64,000 bases of DNA, taken from contig NC_071397.1 in assembly GCF_022682495.2 (NCBI RefSeq), positions 32,689,427 through 32,753,426 on the forward strand. Reading direction: 5' to 3'. Below are positions 11,575-21,184 of the stretch, one piece after another (positions within the stretch are counted from its first letter, which is position 1; every line of letters starts with the position of its first letter). The notes beneath the pieces were generated by a model, which worked only from the letters and a program-made list of their open reading frames with translations, searched no databases and was not told the origin of the DNA. The position numbers were made by a program, and so were the translations under genes. Source of the stretch: Desmodus rotundus (taxonomy: Eukaryota > Chordata > Mammalia > Chiroptera > Phyllostomidae).

Positions 11575-11789
11575 CATTGTTTGTGAGACTCTTCTTGTTA
11601 GCCTCTGCTTCTTAAACTGATCTATTCTGACTCCCTGTGTTTATGGTATGAACTTCTATGGTAGAATGCCAATGGGATTCAGTGGTGCTGTCTCCTTAAT
11701 CTCCTGTGCTCACTGGTCTTGAGCTGACGTTTATGGGTGTAACACAGTCTAACTCTGGTCTTTTCAGAGCTTCAGGTTTTATTGTCTCA

Positions 11790-11791
11790 CC
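11790..11791 (-). other. Exon-exon-like junction in L1 5' UTR
   Basis: The sense strand reads ...gatctgacg joined to gtgagacaat... In the full-length L1 the same two blocks end at 14107 and begin at 15390, with GT...AG sequence between them. There are no extra or lost bases at the join. Confidence 0.85.
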
Positions 11792-11932
11792 GTCAGATCT
11801 TTCAATGTCCTCTATCTTTGGTCTCTGATCTTCATATATTCTGGAATACTGTTGGCTGTTTGCTCTGTTCCTCAGATCAGCTAGGTGTTTCACTGGTGCT
11901 GAGGGGAAGTGGACTCAGCTCCCACCTATCTT

Positions 11933-11943
11933 GCCGCCATCTT
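11933..11943 (-). promoter_or_regulatory. YY1-like site at the L1 5' end
   Basis: The sense strand reads AAGATGGCGGC, the YY1 core motif known to position L1 transcription starts in human L1. It is shared with 13955-13965. Confidence 0.6.
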
Positions 11944-11949
11944 CTCCTT

Positions 11950-13529
11950 AAAAGGTTCCATGTGTGTTTTTATAACTCCTTTTTTAAAACACATTGAAAA
12001 AGATCAAATCATTCATTAGAAAAGTCTATTTGGAAAATTTTTATCAAATAATACATTGAAAAACTTATTACTATAACTCAAATTAAAATTCTATGAATTT
12101 TCAGATGTGGCAAAAATTAGCAGAGTTCTATTTAGGAATAGAAAACATTAATTTGTTACTAACTCTAGTATTTAATAAGATGTTAGAAAAGAACTTATAA
12201 AATCTTTTACAAAGTACACTTCAATGTTCAGGAAGCACAAACACCTTAACAAACAACATCCTTTCTGCTTGTGCTTTTGGACAAAATCAAACACAATATA
12301 TTTCTAGTGATAGAGTATTTCACTTAAAATTCCCTTTTTGGGGCCCTGAATTTTAAAATAAAAATTCAAACAAAAATAACATAGTATATTTATAGAGCAA
12401 GGACATATGTTATATTGAATAAAAAAATTATTGTTGGCAGTCCAGCCCTGCCCAATTTCGGCAGCCTCATAGTGCCATAAATGCCAACTTCTCACATAGT
12501 GCCTTACTTGTGGTTATCTTTTATTCTACGCCTGACCATGTTCTTAGAGACATGTTTGAAGCTTTTGCTAGCAAACATCCCAGAGGAATTGGTGTAGCAA
12601 CAGGCAAAGAATTTCTCAACAACACCACGTCCCAGACAAAGCAGAATAGACAATTGGGCATTTTCCTCAGGCTTGGAAAACAAATAACCCATAAGATTAA
12701 GTTGGGGAGGGGCTGGTCAGCAGCTGGGACATGAAATTTTGGTGAATCAAAGTGAGAGTGAAGAGTGCTTCAGGGAGTGAAGCATCTAAGGAAGGACTGT
12801 GGGCAAGAGGTCTCTGCTGCCCCCCTGTCCCCACCCCTTGGTCATTTTACAATAGAGAGAAAGGGAAGATAAAAGAAAGTGTGAAGAGAGCTCAGTGATT
12901 GTCAGGGCTTGAACAGAAACAGAAATAAACCTCATGGTTGTAGTCATAATGGAAATGCAAAGATATTTTTATAAAGTGCTTATGCCAAAGACGGGGCTAG
13001 AAACCAACAACTAAATAATTAGAATTTTTATTGCTTTTTGTTAGCTTGGTTTAATGATCAATGTGCATAGTTTTGACAAAAATAATTTCACCTTGCCTTA
13101 AGATGTGAACAATTTATTTCATGGGCCATTACAAAGATAGAAAATATTAAAGCTCCATATAAATCCTCCAAATCTAAGAATGGCTTTGTTCATTTAGTCA
13201 CTGGGTAGTGAAGGCCAGCGGCTATAGACTGAGACTGGACCCTGCATATTGGGAGTGGAGCCTGCACTGTGGTTTAAATTTCCAGGGGGATCATCAATAC
13301 CACTTTCTGTAGCCAGAGAGACCACAGGTTTGACACCAGGAATACGACCCACAGAAGAATTTATGGCTTCACACAGCAAGACTTTGTAGCAAGAAGCAGA
13401 GAATAACCTACCCACCAGCAACAGGAAGGGAGATGAATTGTGGTGTCCAACGGAAAGTATAGCTGTGCAGAGCTCTGAGGACCTAGAGGGAGGATGCCTA
13501 GAGGGAAGAATGGGCGAGCAGCAAGGAGC
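11950..13529. other. Unannotated stretch
   Basis: I found no gene or named repeat. An open frame of 74 codons at 12510-12734 has no recognisable similarity and is probably chance. Confidence 0.45.
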
Positions 13530-13793
13530 GTGGTAAATAATGAAATTAAAAATAGAACCAGAGACTTAGAAATAATGAAGAACCTGACAGTGACCAGAGG
13601 GGATTGGGAAGGGGAATGATAGGGGAAAGAAGGGCAAGAGGCAAGCCAAGGAACACAGATCAAGGACTCATGGGCTCAGAAAATGGGGGGGGGATTGACT
13701 GTGGGAGCCTGGGGGTACAGGTCAGAGCAGAGCAATGGGGAAATGGCAAGACAACTGTAACTGAACAACAATTTTAAAAATTTTTAAAAAGAA
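13530..13793 (+). mobile_element. Old L1 3' UTR tail
   Basis: Follows the L1 3' UTR order: 'aaaaatagaaccagagac', 'acctgacagtgacc', 'caaggactcatgg', a G-run, 'gggattgact', then 'caactgtaactgaacaacaa' and an A-rich tail. It is diverged and 5'-truncated within the 3' UTR. Confidence 0.75.
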
Positions 13794-13933
13794 ATGGGTG
13801 TGGAATTAGAATATTTCTCATTTCAGCATTTACCAGGGGAGCTGGCTATTTCACGTTGGCTTTGTGGTCGCTACAGATGCGGACTGGTGAGACAAGTGGG
13901 CTCTGGATGACTCCAGTTCTTTTGTTGGTCAAG

Positions 13934-13946
13934 AAAATGTATTCTG
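13934..13946. repeat. Target-site duplication of full-length L1 (5' side)
   Basis: AAAATGTATTCTG, a perfect 13-bp match to 20650-20662. Confidence 0.95.
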
Positions 13947-13954
13947 GAGGAAGG

Positions 13955-13965
13955 AAGATGGCGGC
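13955..13965 (+). promoter_or_regulatory. YY1-like site
   Basis: AAGATGGCGGC, nine bases into the element. It matches the YY1 core that directs accurate initiation in human L1. Confidence 0.7.
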
Positions 13966-14589
13966 AACATAGGTGGGAGCGGAGTCTACTTCCCCTCAAC
14001 ACCAGGGAAATACCTAGCTGATCTGAGGAGCAGAGCGAACAGCCAACAGTATTCCAGCATATACGAAGATCAGAGACCAAAGATAGAGGACACTGAAAGA
14101 TCTGACGGTAAGAAGAGTGCTGAAGGACAATAAGGTCCACGGGACCCAGGACCGCGCGGTACAAGGGCGGCAGAAGTGCCAGCCCTGGCGCAGGGGCTGC
14201 GGCAGGAGTCTTGGGAGAGGGCCAGGCTGCGCTGTGAGCAGCCAGGTGCTTGATTAGACCAGGGGGGCTTGAAAAGGAGGAATTTCTCAAAAAGAAAAAG
14301 AAAATAGAGACACTCAAGGGCTAATTAGAGAACTCTCGGTAGTAGCCGAGGCCCCTGGCGCCCCTCCCCCTCCACCCCTGGACTGCTACGCTCACCTGAG
14401 GTCCGGTCGCGCGCGAGCAGATTAGCGAACGGGACCCACACTTGAAACCCCGGAGGGGCGCCCACACCTGAAACCTCCGAGATAATTTGGAGCAGAGACT
14501 AGCTGCTCCACCCACAGGCCCAAAACCTTGGAACCGAGTGCCGCGTGATTCAGTCCCAGGGCGGCCCCGCCCGCCCGAGAGACTCAAGC

Positions 14590-14885
14590 CCAGGGCGGCT
14601 GGATCGGGCCCCCAAGCACAGAGCCTGTGGCTCAGCGGGCTGCGCGCGCTCACCAAGCTCAGGGCCGGCTGGGTGCCTGTTTTCCAAATACAAAGCTGCT
14701 GGCGAGTGTCCTAACCCCAAGGCGGCTGAATCCGCCACCTGCGCGCCAGCGTTCCAAGCCCTGGAGGCTCAATTGGTCCGCCCGCTGCGCGCTCAGGGCA
14801 CAAAATAACGTCACAGACCCGAAGCGGCTGGATTCCCCTGCTGCGCGCGCACGCGTCACAAGCCAAAGCGGCTGGATTGGCTGAT
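14590..14885 (+). repeat. Degenerate GC-rich monomer-like repeats in L1 5' UTR
   Basis: The motif GCGGCTGGATYSS recurs at about 14594, 14721, 14823 and 14868, in several cases with CTGCGCGC text nearby. Spacing is irregular (45-127 bp). It is reminiscent of the promoter monomers of mouse L1 but too degenerate to call a true tandem array. Confidence 0.4.
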
Positions 14886-15046
14886 CAACGGACTGATTGA
14901 CTGCCAGGGACCACACCTACAAAACAGCGAAGAGTGTGACCCAGGAAGAGAGAAAAGTGAAACCAATCCTTCCAACCACCCCCTCCCGTTGCACAGACAG
15001 GACACCAGCAGAAATAACCTGACCGGTTTAAAGCCAACAGAAGATT

Positions 15047-15388
15047 TTTTTTTTTTTTATCCTTTTTCTTTTTTTTCCTTTCCCCCTGAATTCCTTCTTC
15101 CTCTCTCTTTTTTTCCTTTTTTTCATTCCTTCTTCCTCCCATCCTTTACCATTTTTATGTCTTCTTCCTGCCTTCTTTTATCTATTTCTATGTTTTAATT
15201 TTTGTTAAAATTCCTTCTTATCTTGCCTCCGATCTTTCTTTATTCCTTCTTCCCTCCTTCCTTCCTTTCCTCCTTTCCTATTTCCTTTTTCCCTCCTTCC
15301 CATCTTTGTTTTGGTTTGTTTTGTGTGTGTGTGTGTGTGTGTGTTTTTTTTTTCTTTTCTTTCGCCCCCCCTTTCTCTTTTTCCCACA
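15047..15388 (+). repeat. Long polypyrimidine tract with (GT)n
   Basis: About 340 nt of mostly T and C with CCTTC/CTTTC blocks, interrupted by a (GT) run near 15320-15343. It directly precedes the CACAG of the putative intron 3' end. Confidence 0.85.
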
Positions 15389-15602
15389 GGTGAGACAACA
15401 AAACCTGGAGTGCTGAAAAGACTAGAGGTAGACCGTGTTAAACACATAAATGTCAGCTCAAGACCAGTGAGCACAGGAGAGTAAGGAGACAGCACCACCG
15501 AATCCCATTGGCATTCTACCATAGAAGTCCATATCATAAATCCAGGAAGTCAGAACAAAGCAATTTAAGACGCAGAGGCCAACAAGAAGAGCCTCACAAA
15601 CA

Positions 15603-16526
15603 ATGGGAAGACAAAGAAACAATTCCCAAATGAAAGGAAAGGAGGAAGTCTCAGAAAGAATACTAACCGAAAAAGAGGCAAGTCAACTATCAGATACTGA
15701 GTTCAAAGCAATGGTTATCAGGAAACTCACTGAGCTCACAGAGAACTACCAGAAACTACAAGGAAACTACAATGAACTCACTGCAAACTATATCAACATG
15801 AAAAAGGAAATAGAAAATATCAACAAGAGCCAAGCGGAAATGAAGAATACAATTTCTGAATTGAAGAACACAGTAGAAGGAATTAAAAGCAGACTTGATG
15901 AAGCAGAGGATCGGATCAGCGAGCTGGAGGATAAAGTAGAAAAAAACACCCAGAAGGAGCAAGAAAAGGAAAAGAGGCTCAGAAAGAATGAAGAGGCAAT
16001 AAGGGAAATGCAGGACAACATGAAACGTAACAATATCCGTATAATAGGAATACCAGAAGGAGAAGAAGAAGAGCAAGGGATAGAAAACCTGTTTGAAAAA
16101 GTAATGATGGAAAATTTCCCTAATCTGAGGAGAGAAAAAGTCACCCAAATCCAGGAAACACAGAGAGTCCCAAGCAAGAGGAACCCAAAGAGACCCACTG
16201 CAAGACACATCATAATTAAAATGGCAAATTTCCAAGACAAAGAGAGGATCTTAAAGGCAGCAAGGGAGAAAAAGGAAGTAACATACAAGGGAGCCCCAAT
16301 AAGGTTAGCAACTGACTTCTCAATGGAAACGCTCCAAGCCAGAAGAGAATGGCAAAAAATATTCCAAGTAATGAGAACCAGAGGCCTCCAACCAAGACTA
16401 CTTTACCCAGCAAGGCTCTCAATCAAGATAGAAGACCAAATAAAGAGTTTCCCAGACAAAAAAAGTCTAAAAGAATACAGCTCCATCAAACCAGCTCTGC
16501 AAGAGATGCTAAAGGGACTGCTTTAA
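15603..16526 (+). CDS. L1 ORF1p, RNA-binding nucleic-acid chaperone (307 aa, intact)
   Basis: L1 ORF1p forms coiled-coil trimers that coat the L1 RNA in cis, making the ribonucleoprotein needed for retrotransposition. Residues ~1-30 are basic and low in structure (MGRQRNNSQMKGKEEVSERI). Residues ~40-135 are a long heptad-like coiled coil (LTELTENYQKLQGNYNELTA to ISELEDKVEKNTQ). From ~140 comes the RRM-like domain (NNIRIIGIPEGEEEEQGIEN, then ENFPNL and RHIIIKMANFQDKERILKAA). The C-terminal domain (IRLATDFSMETLQARREWQ to ALQEMLKGLL) follows. The length is slightly below human ORF1p (338 aa), mostly through a shorter N-terminus. The start ATG has A at -3 and G at +4. ORF2 starts 46 bp downstream, and ORF2 translation in L1 depends on the upstream ORF1 message. 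No internal stop is seen. Confidence 0.96.
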   Translation: MGRQRNNSQMKGKEEVSERILTEKEASQLSDTEFKAMVIRKLTELTENYQKLQGNYNELTANYINMKKEIENINKSQAEMKNTISELKNTVEGIKSRLDEAEDRISELEDKVEKNTQKEQEKEKRLRKNEEAIREMQDNMKRNNIRIIGIPEGEEEEQGIENLFEKVMMENFPNLRREKVTQIQETQRVPSKRNPKRPTARHIIIKMANFQDKERILKAAREKKEVTYKGAPIRLATDFSMETLQARREWQKIFQVMRTRGLQPRLLYPARLSIKIEDQIKSFPDKKSLKEYSSIKPALQEMLKGLL

Positions 16527-16572
16527 GGAAAGGAAGGAAAAGAGAAAGACAGAGGAACACAGGTAGGAAATA

Positions 16573-19500
16573 ATGGAAATGAATAACTACCTATCGATAA
16601 TAACCTTAAACGTAAATGGATTAAATGCTCCAATCAAAAGACATAGAACAGCTGAATGGATAAGAAAACATGACCCACACATATGCTGCCTACAAGAGAC
16701 CCATCTCAGGACAAAAGACTTACACAGACTGAAAGTGAAGGGCTGGAAACAAATTTTCCAAGCAAACGGACAGGAAAAAAAAGCAGGGGTAGCAATACTC
16801 ATATCTGACAAAATAGACTTCCAAAGAAGGGCCATAAAGAGAGACCCAGAAGGTCACTTCATAATACTCAAAGGAAGAATCCACCAAGAAGACATAAACA
16901 TTGTAAATATATATGCACCCAACATAGGAGCACCCAAATACATAAAGAAAATCTTGGAGGATTTCAAGAAAGATATTGACAGCAACACAATTATAGTAGG
17001 GGATTTTAACACCCCACTATCAAAAATGGACAGGTCTTCCAAACAAAAGATCAACAAAGATATTGTGTCACTTAACAATACCTTAGAGGAAATGGACTTA
17101 ACTGATATATACAGAGCTTTTCATCCCAAAGAAGCAAAATACACGTTCTTTTCAAGTGTCCATGGAACTTTTTCAAAGATAGACCACATGATAGGACACA
17201 AAGCAAGCCTCAACAAATTCAAGAAAATTGAAATCATATCAAGCATCTTCTCTGACCACAAGGGTCTGAAACTAGAAACCAACGCCAAGGGTAAAAACCC
17301 AAAACACTCAAAAGCATGGAGACTGAATAGCATGCTATTAAACAATGAATGGGTCAAGAACGAGATTAGGGAAGAAATCAAAAACTTCCTGGAAACAAAT
17401 GAAAACGAACTCACAACAACCCAAAACCTATGGGACACAGCAAAGGCAGTCCTGAGAGGGAAGTTCATAGCAATACAGGCCTACCTTAAGAAGTTAGAAA
17501 CAGTTCAAACAAACAACCTAACCCTATGCCTACAAGAACTGGAGGAACAACAACAAAGACAGCCCAGAGCAAGCAGAAGGAAGGAAATAACCAAGATCAG
17601 AGCAGAACTAAATGACATAGAGACTAAAAGCACAATTCTAAGGATCAATGAATCCAGGAGCTGGTTCTTTGAAAAGATAAGCAAAATCGACAAGCCTTTA
17701 AGTAGGCTCATCAAAAAGAAAAGAGAGAGGATCCAAATAAACAGAATTAGAAATGAAAGTGGAGAGATTACAACTGATACCACAGAAATACAAAGGATCG
17801 TAAGAAATTACTATGAAGACCTGTATGCTAAGAAATTTGAAAACCTAGATGAAATGGACACATTTCTAGAAAAATATAACCTTCCAAAACTGAATGAAGA
17901 AGAAGCAGAAAACCTGAACAGACCAATATCAGCAAAGGAAATTGAAGCAGTCATCAAGAAACTCCCATCACACAAAAGCCCTGGACCAGATGGTTTCACA
18001 GGAGATTTCTACAAAGCATTTAAGGAAGAACTAACCCCTATCCTTCATAGACTATTCGAAAAAATCCAAACTGATGGAAGACTCCCAAACTCTTTTTATG
18101 AAGCCAACATCATCCTAATCCCAAAACCAGATAAAGACACAACGAAGAAAGAAAACTTCAGGCCAATATCGCTGATGAACATAGACGCTAAAATTCTCAA
18201 CAAAATATTAGCAAACTGCATCCAGCAATATATTAAAAAGATCATCCACCATGACCAAGTGGGATTCATCCCAGGGATGCAAGGATGGTACAATATTCGC
18301 AAATCAATAAACATAATACATCACATCAACAACAGCAAAGACAAAAATCACATGATCATATCAATAGATGCGGAAACAGCATTTGATAAGATACAGCACC
18401 CATTTCTGATAAAAACACTCAGCAAAGTGGGAATAAAGGGAGCAGTCCTCAACATAATTAAGGCCATATATGAGAGACCTACAGCCAACATCACACTCAA
18501 TGGACAAAAACTTAGAGCTTTCCCACTAAGATCAGGAACTAGACAAGGATGCCCTCTCTCACCACTCCTATTCAACATAGTATTGGAAGTCCTAGCCACA
18601 GCAATCAGACAAGAAAAAGCAATAAAAGGCATCCAAATTGGAAAGGAGGAAATGAAACTGTCACTGTTTGCAGACGACATGATAGTGTACATGGAAAACC
18701 CTATAGACTCCACTCAAAAACTACTCGACCTAATAAATGAATTTGGCAAAACAGCTGGATACAGAGTCAATACCCAGAAATCAAAGGCATTCCTGTACAC
18801 CAGCAACGAAACTGCAGAAACAGAAATCAGGAAAAAAATCCCATTCGATATAGCAACAAGAAAAATAAAGTACCTAGGAATAAACCTAACCAAGGAGGTA
18901 AAAGACCTGTACTCAGAAAACTACACAACACTGAAGAAAGAAATTAAGGAAGATACAAACAAATGGAAGCATGTACCATGTTCATGGATTGGAAGAATCA
19001 ACATTATCAAAATGGCCATACTACCCAAAGCAATTTATAGATTCAATGCAATCCCTATTAGAGTACCCATGACATATTTCACAGATATAGAACAAACATT
19101 GCAGAAATTCATATGGAACCATAAACGACCTCGAATAGCTGCAGCAATTTTGAGAAAGAAAAACAAAGCAGGAGGGATCACAATACCTGATATCAAACTG
19201 TATTACAAGGCCACTGTCATCAAAACAGCCTGGTACTGGCATAAAAACAGGCACATAGACCAATGGAACAGAATAGAGAGCCCAGAAATAAACTCAAGTC
19301 TATACGATCAATTAATATTTGACAAAGGAGGCAGGAGCATAAAATGGAGCAAAAACAGCCTCTTCAACAGATGGTGTTGGGAGATCTGGACAGCTACATG
19401 CAAAAAAATGAAACTCGATCACCAACTTACGCCATACACGAAAATAAACTCAAGATGGATAAAAGACTTAAATATAAGCCGTAACACCATAAAAGTCCTT

Positions 19501-20394
19501 GAGGAAAACATTGGCAGGAAAATCTCAGACATTCCACGCAGCAACATCCTCACAGACACATACCCTAAAGCAAGGGATATAAAGGAAAGAATAAACAAAT
19601 GGGACCTCATCAGAATAAAAAGCTTCTGCATGGCTAAAGAAAACAGCATTAAAATAAAAAGAGAACCAACAGTATGGGAAAACATACTTGCCAATGATAC
19701 CTCAGACAAGGGCCTGATCTCCACAATATATAAAGAACTCACACGACTCCACTCCAGGCAGACAAACAACCCAATTAAAAAATGGGCAAAGGACTTGAAC
19801 AGACACTTCTCCAAGGAAGACATACAGAGGGCCCAGAGACATATGAAAAGATGCTCAGCATCACTAGCCATCAGAGAGATGCAAATTAAAACCACAATGA
19901 GGTATCATCTCACACCAGTCAGAATGGCCAACATAAACAAATCCACAAACAAATGTTGGAGAGGATGTGGAGAAAAGGGAACCCTTGTGCACTGTTGGTG
20001 GGAATGCAGACTGGTGAGGCCACTGTGGAAAACAATATGGAATTTCCTCAGAAAACTAAAAATGGAACTGCCCTTTGACCCAGTAATTCCGCTGCTGGGA
20101 TTATACCCTAAGAACACTGAAACACCAATCCAAAAGAATCTGTGCACCCCAATGTTCATAGCAGCACAATTTACAATAGCCAAGTACTGGAAGCAACCGA
20201 AGTGCCCATCAGCAAACGAGTGCATCCAAAAACTATGGTATATTTACACAATGGAATTCTACGCAGCAGAGAGAAAGAAGGAGCTTATACCCTTTGCAAC
20301 AGCATGGATGAAACTGGAGAGCATTATGCTAAGTGAAATAAGCCAGGAAGTGAGGGACAAGTACCATATGATCTCACCTTTAACTGGAACATAA
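16573..20394 (+). CDS. L1 ORF2p, endonuclease and reverse transcriptase (1273 aa, intact)
   Basis: ORF2p nicks target DNA at T-rich sites and uses the free 3' end to prime reverse transcription of L1 RNA. The endonuclease domain (~1-235) keeps N13, E42 (CLQETHL), D144 and N146 (VGDFNTP), D204, D228 and H229 (SDHKG), each one position before the human catalytic residue. The RT domain (~480-770) includes [25 protein letters not shown] and the catalytic FADD at 699-702. The C-terminal cysteine motif is C1128-x3-C1132-x7-H1140-x4-C1145. The length equals that of typical mammalian ORF2p (human 1275). The start could also be the second Met, two codons later. I found no inactivating change by reading; subtle missense changes could still matter. 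The minus-strand copies 4366-7008 and 24966-26433 are truncated relatives. Confidence 0.97.
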   Translation: MEMNNYLSIITLNVNGLNAPIKRHRTAEWIRKHDPHICCLQETHLRTKDLHRLKVKGWKQIFQANGQEKKAGVAILISDKIDFQRRAIKRDPEGHFIILKGRIHQEDINIVNIYAPNIGAPKYIKKILEDFKKDIDSNTIIVGDFNTPLSKMDRSSKQKINKDIVSLNNTLEEMDLTDIYRAFHPKEAKYTFFSSVHGTFSKIDHMIGHKASLNKFKKIEIISSIFSDHKGLKLETNAKGKNPKHSKAWRLNSMLLNNEWVKNEIREEIKNFLETNENELTTTQNLWDTAKAVLRGKFIAIQAYLKKLETVQTNNLTLCLQELEEQQQRQPRASRRKEITKIRAELNDIETKSTILRINESRSWFFEKISKIDKPLSRLIKKKRERIQINRIRNESGEITTDTTEIQRIVRNYYEDLYAKKFENLDEMDTFLEKYNLPKLNEEEAENLNRPISAKEIEAVIKKLPSHKSPGPDGFTGDFYKAFKEELTPILHRLFEKIQTDGRLPNSFYEANIILIPKPDKDTTKKENFRPISLMNIDAKILNKILANCIQQYIKKIIHHDQVGFIPGMQGWYNIRKSINIIHHINNSKDKNHMIISIDAETAFDKIQHPFLIKTLSKVGIKGAVLNIIKAIYERPTANITLNGQKLRAFPLRSGTRQGCPLSPLLFNIVLEVLATAIRQEKAIKGIQIGKEEMKLSLFADDMIVYMENPIDSTQKLLDLINEFGKTAGYRVNTQKSKAFLYTSNETAETEIRKKIPFDIATRKIKYLGINLTKEVKDLYSENYTTLKKEIKEDTNKWKHVPCSWIGRINIIKMAILPKAIYRFNAIPIRVPMTYFTDIEQTLQKFIWNHKRPRIAAAILRKKNKAGGITIPDIKLYYKATVIKTAWYWHKNRHIDQWNRIESPEINSSLYDQLIFDKGGRSIKWSKNSLFNRWCWEIWTATCKKMKLDHQLTPYTKINSRWIKDLNISRNTIKVLEENIGRKISDIPRSNILTDTYPKARDIKERINKWDLIRIKSFCMAKENSIKIKREPTVWENILANDTSDKGLISTIYKELTRLHSRQTNNPIKKWAKDLNRHFSKEDIQRAQRHMKRCSASLAIREMQIKTTMRYHLTPVRMANINKSTNKCWRGCGEKGTLVHCWWECRLVRPLWKTIWNFLRKLKMELPFDPVIPLLGLYPKNTETPIQKNLCTPMFIAAQFTIAKYWKQPKCPSANECIQKLWYIYTMEFYAAERKKELIPFATAWMKLESIMLSEISQEVRDKYHMISPLTGT

Positions 20395-20649
20395 GCAATA
20401 GAAGAAAAAAGCAAACAAAATATAACCAGAGACATTGAAGTTAAGAACAATCTAACAATAGCCAGGGCGGGGGTGGGGGGTGGGGGCGGGGATAGTGGGA
20501 AGAGGGTATTACAGGAACTACTATAAAGGACACATGGACAAAACCAAGGGGGAGGGTGGAGAGGGGGGAGGGAGGTGGGTTCACCTGGGGTGGGGTAGAG
20601 GGATGGGGAGAAAAGGCATACAACTGTAATTGCATAACAATAAAAAAAA
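20395..20649 (+). other. L1 3' UTR with G-runs and polyadenylation signal
   Basis: Two G-rich blocks (20465-20491 and ~20551-20605) have several GGG/GGGG runs on the sense strand, matching the G-quadruplex-prone 3' UTR common to mammalian L1. AATAAA at 20639-20644 leads into the A-tail. Confidence 0.85.
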
Positions 20650-20662
20650 AAAATGTATTCTG
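20650..20662. repeat. Target-site duplication of full-length L1 (3' side)
   Basis: AAAATGTATTCTG, identical to 13934-13946, directly after the A-tail. Confidence 0.95.
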
Positions 20663-20742
20663 TGAACAAACAATAGTTCCTGTATTATTTGAATTTAAAA
20701 TGTAATTATTAGATACTAGTACATAAATTCTGTAGATCTTTA

Positions 20743-20756
20743 ATGAGTAGTTTTCT
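20743..20756. repeat. Target-site duplication of HAL1 copy 2 (left)
   Basis: ATGAGTAGTTTTCT, a perfect 14-bp match to 22651-22664. Confidence 0.9.
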
Positions 20757-21184
20757 TTTGTGTGTGTGTGTGTGTTGAGTTAACTTTTTTAAAATATATT
20801 TATTGATTATGCTATTACAGTTGTCCCATTCCCCCTCCCACTCCACTCCATCCTGCCCACCTCCTCCCTCCCACATTCCCCCCTATAGTTCATGTCCATG
20901 GGTCATACTTATAAGTTCTTTGGCTTCTACATTTCCTACACTATTCTTACCCTCCCCCTGTCTATTTTCCACCTATCATCTATGCTACTTATTCTCTGTA
21001 CCTTTTCCCTCCTCTCCCTCTCCCACTCCCCTATTGACACCCCTCCATGTGATCTCCATCTCTATGGTTCTGTTCCTGTTCTAGTTGTTTGCCTAGTTTG
21101 CTCTTGTTTTTGTTTTAGGTGTGGTCGTTAATAACTGTGAGTTTGCTGTCATTTTTACTGTTCCTATTTTTTATCTTCTTTTTC

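Larger units (their letters stand above)
10034..11949 (-). mobile_element. L1 5' portion lacking the 5'-UTR intron (SpIRE-like)
   Basis: In element sense (minus strand) this begins at the L1 5' terminus near 11949 and runs through a short 5' UTR, ORF1 and the first third of ORF2, stopping at 10034 in the endonuclease domain (position equivalent to ~17140 of the full-length copy). Compared with that copy its 5' UTR lacks exactly 1282 bp, and the join lies at 11790/11791. The missing block starts GTAAG and ends CACAG, so the copy looks like spliced L1 RNA that was reverse transcribed. The 3' end is missing because of a later deletion at the VES head, so no target-site duplication can be tested. 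ORF1 and ORF2 are both disrupted. Confidence 0.88.
13871..14317 (-). other. Antisense open frame across the L1 5' UTR (148 codons)
   Basis: An open frame on the strand opposite to the full-length L1 starts inside the 5' UTR and runs out into the flanking DNA. The arrangement recalls the antisense ORF0 of primate L1, but the sequence has no recognisable similarity and no codon evidence. It may be chance in GC-rich DNA. Confidence 0.15.
14108..15389 (+). other. Putative intron in the L1 5' UTR
   Basis: It begins G|GTAAGAAG (donor GT at 14108-14109) and ends with a pyrimidine tract of more than 300 nt and TTCCCACAG|G (AG at 15388-15389). Exact removal would give the sequence found in the nearby copy at 11790/11791. 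The 1282-bp segment contains the CpG-rich part of the leader. Splicing is inferred from the boundaries and the matching spliced copy; no RNA evidence is available here. Confidence 0.75.
13947..15602 (+). promoter_or_regulatory. L1 5' UTR / internal promoter region
   Basis: A 1656-nt leader, longer than the ~900 nt of human L1. The first third (~14120-14900) is CpG-rich and carries repeated GCGGCTGG motifs. The last third is a T/C-rich tract with a (GT)n run near 15320-15343. L1 5' UTRs act as internal RNA polymerase II promoters; that role is inferred here from position and the YY1-like site at the start. Confidence 0.8.
13947..20649 (+). mobile_element. Full-length L1 with two intact ORFs
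   Basis: A 6.7-kb complete LINE-1: 5' UTR (13947-15602), ORF1 (15603-16526), 46-bp spacer, ORF2 (16573-20394), 3' UTR with G-rich runs and an A-tail. Both ends are defined by a perfect 13-bp target-site duplication. It starts GAGGAAGGAAGATGGCGG, like the 5' end of the copy at 11949. Neither ORF has a stop or frameshift, and the target-site copies have not diverged. Together these say the insertion is recent and possibly still competent. Confidence 0.97.

Noticed and set aside
4366..11949. The L1 3' part (4366-7008) and L1 5' part (10034-11949) as two halves of one element split by HAL1.
   Set aside because: The 3' part has its own duplication, about 0.9 kb of ORF2 would be missing between them, and HAL1 has its own separate target-site duplication.
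14487..14916. Several open frames of 60-87 codons on both strands in the L1 5' UTR.
   Set aside because: GC-rich DNA has few stop codons; none shows a domain or the L1 protein pattern.
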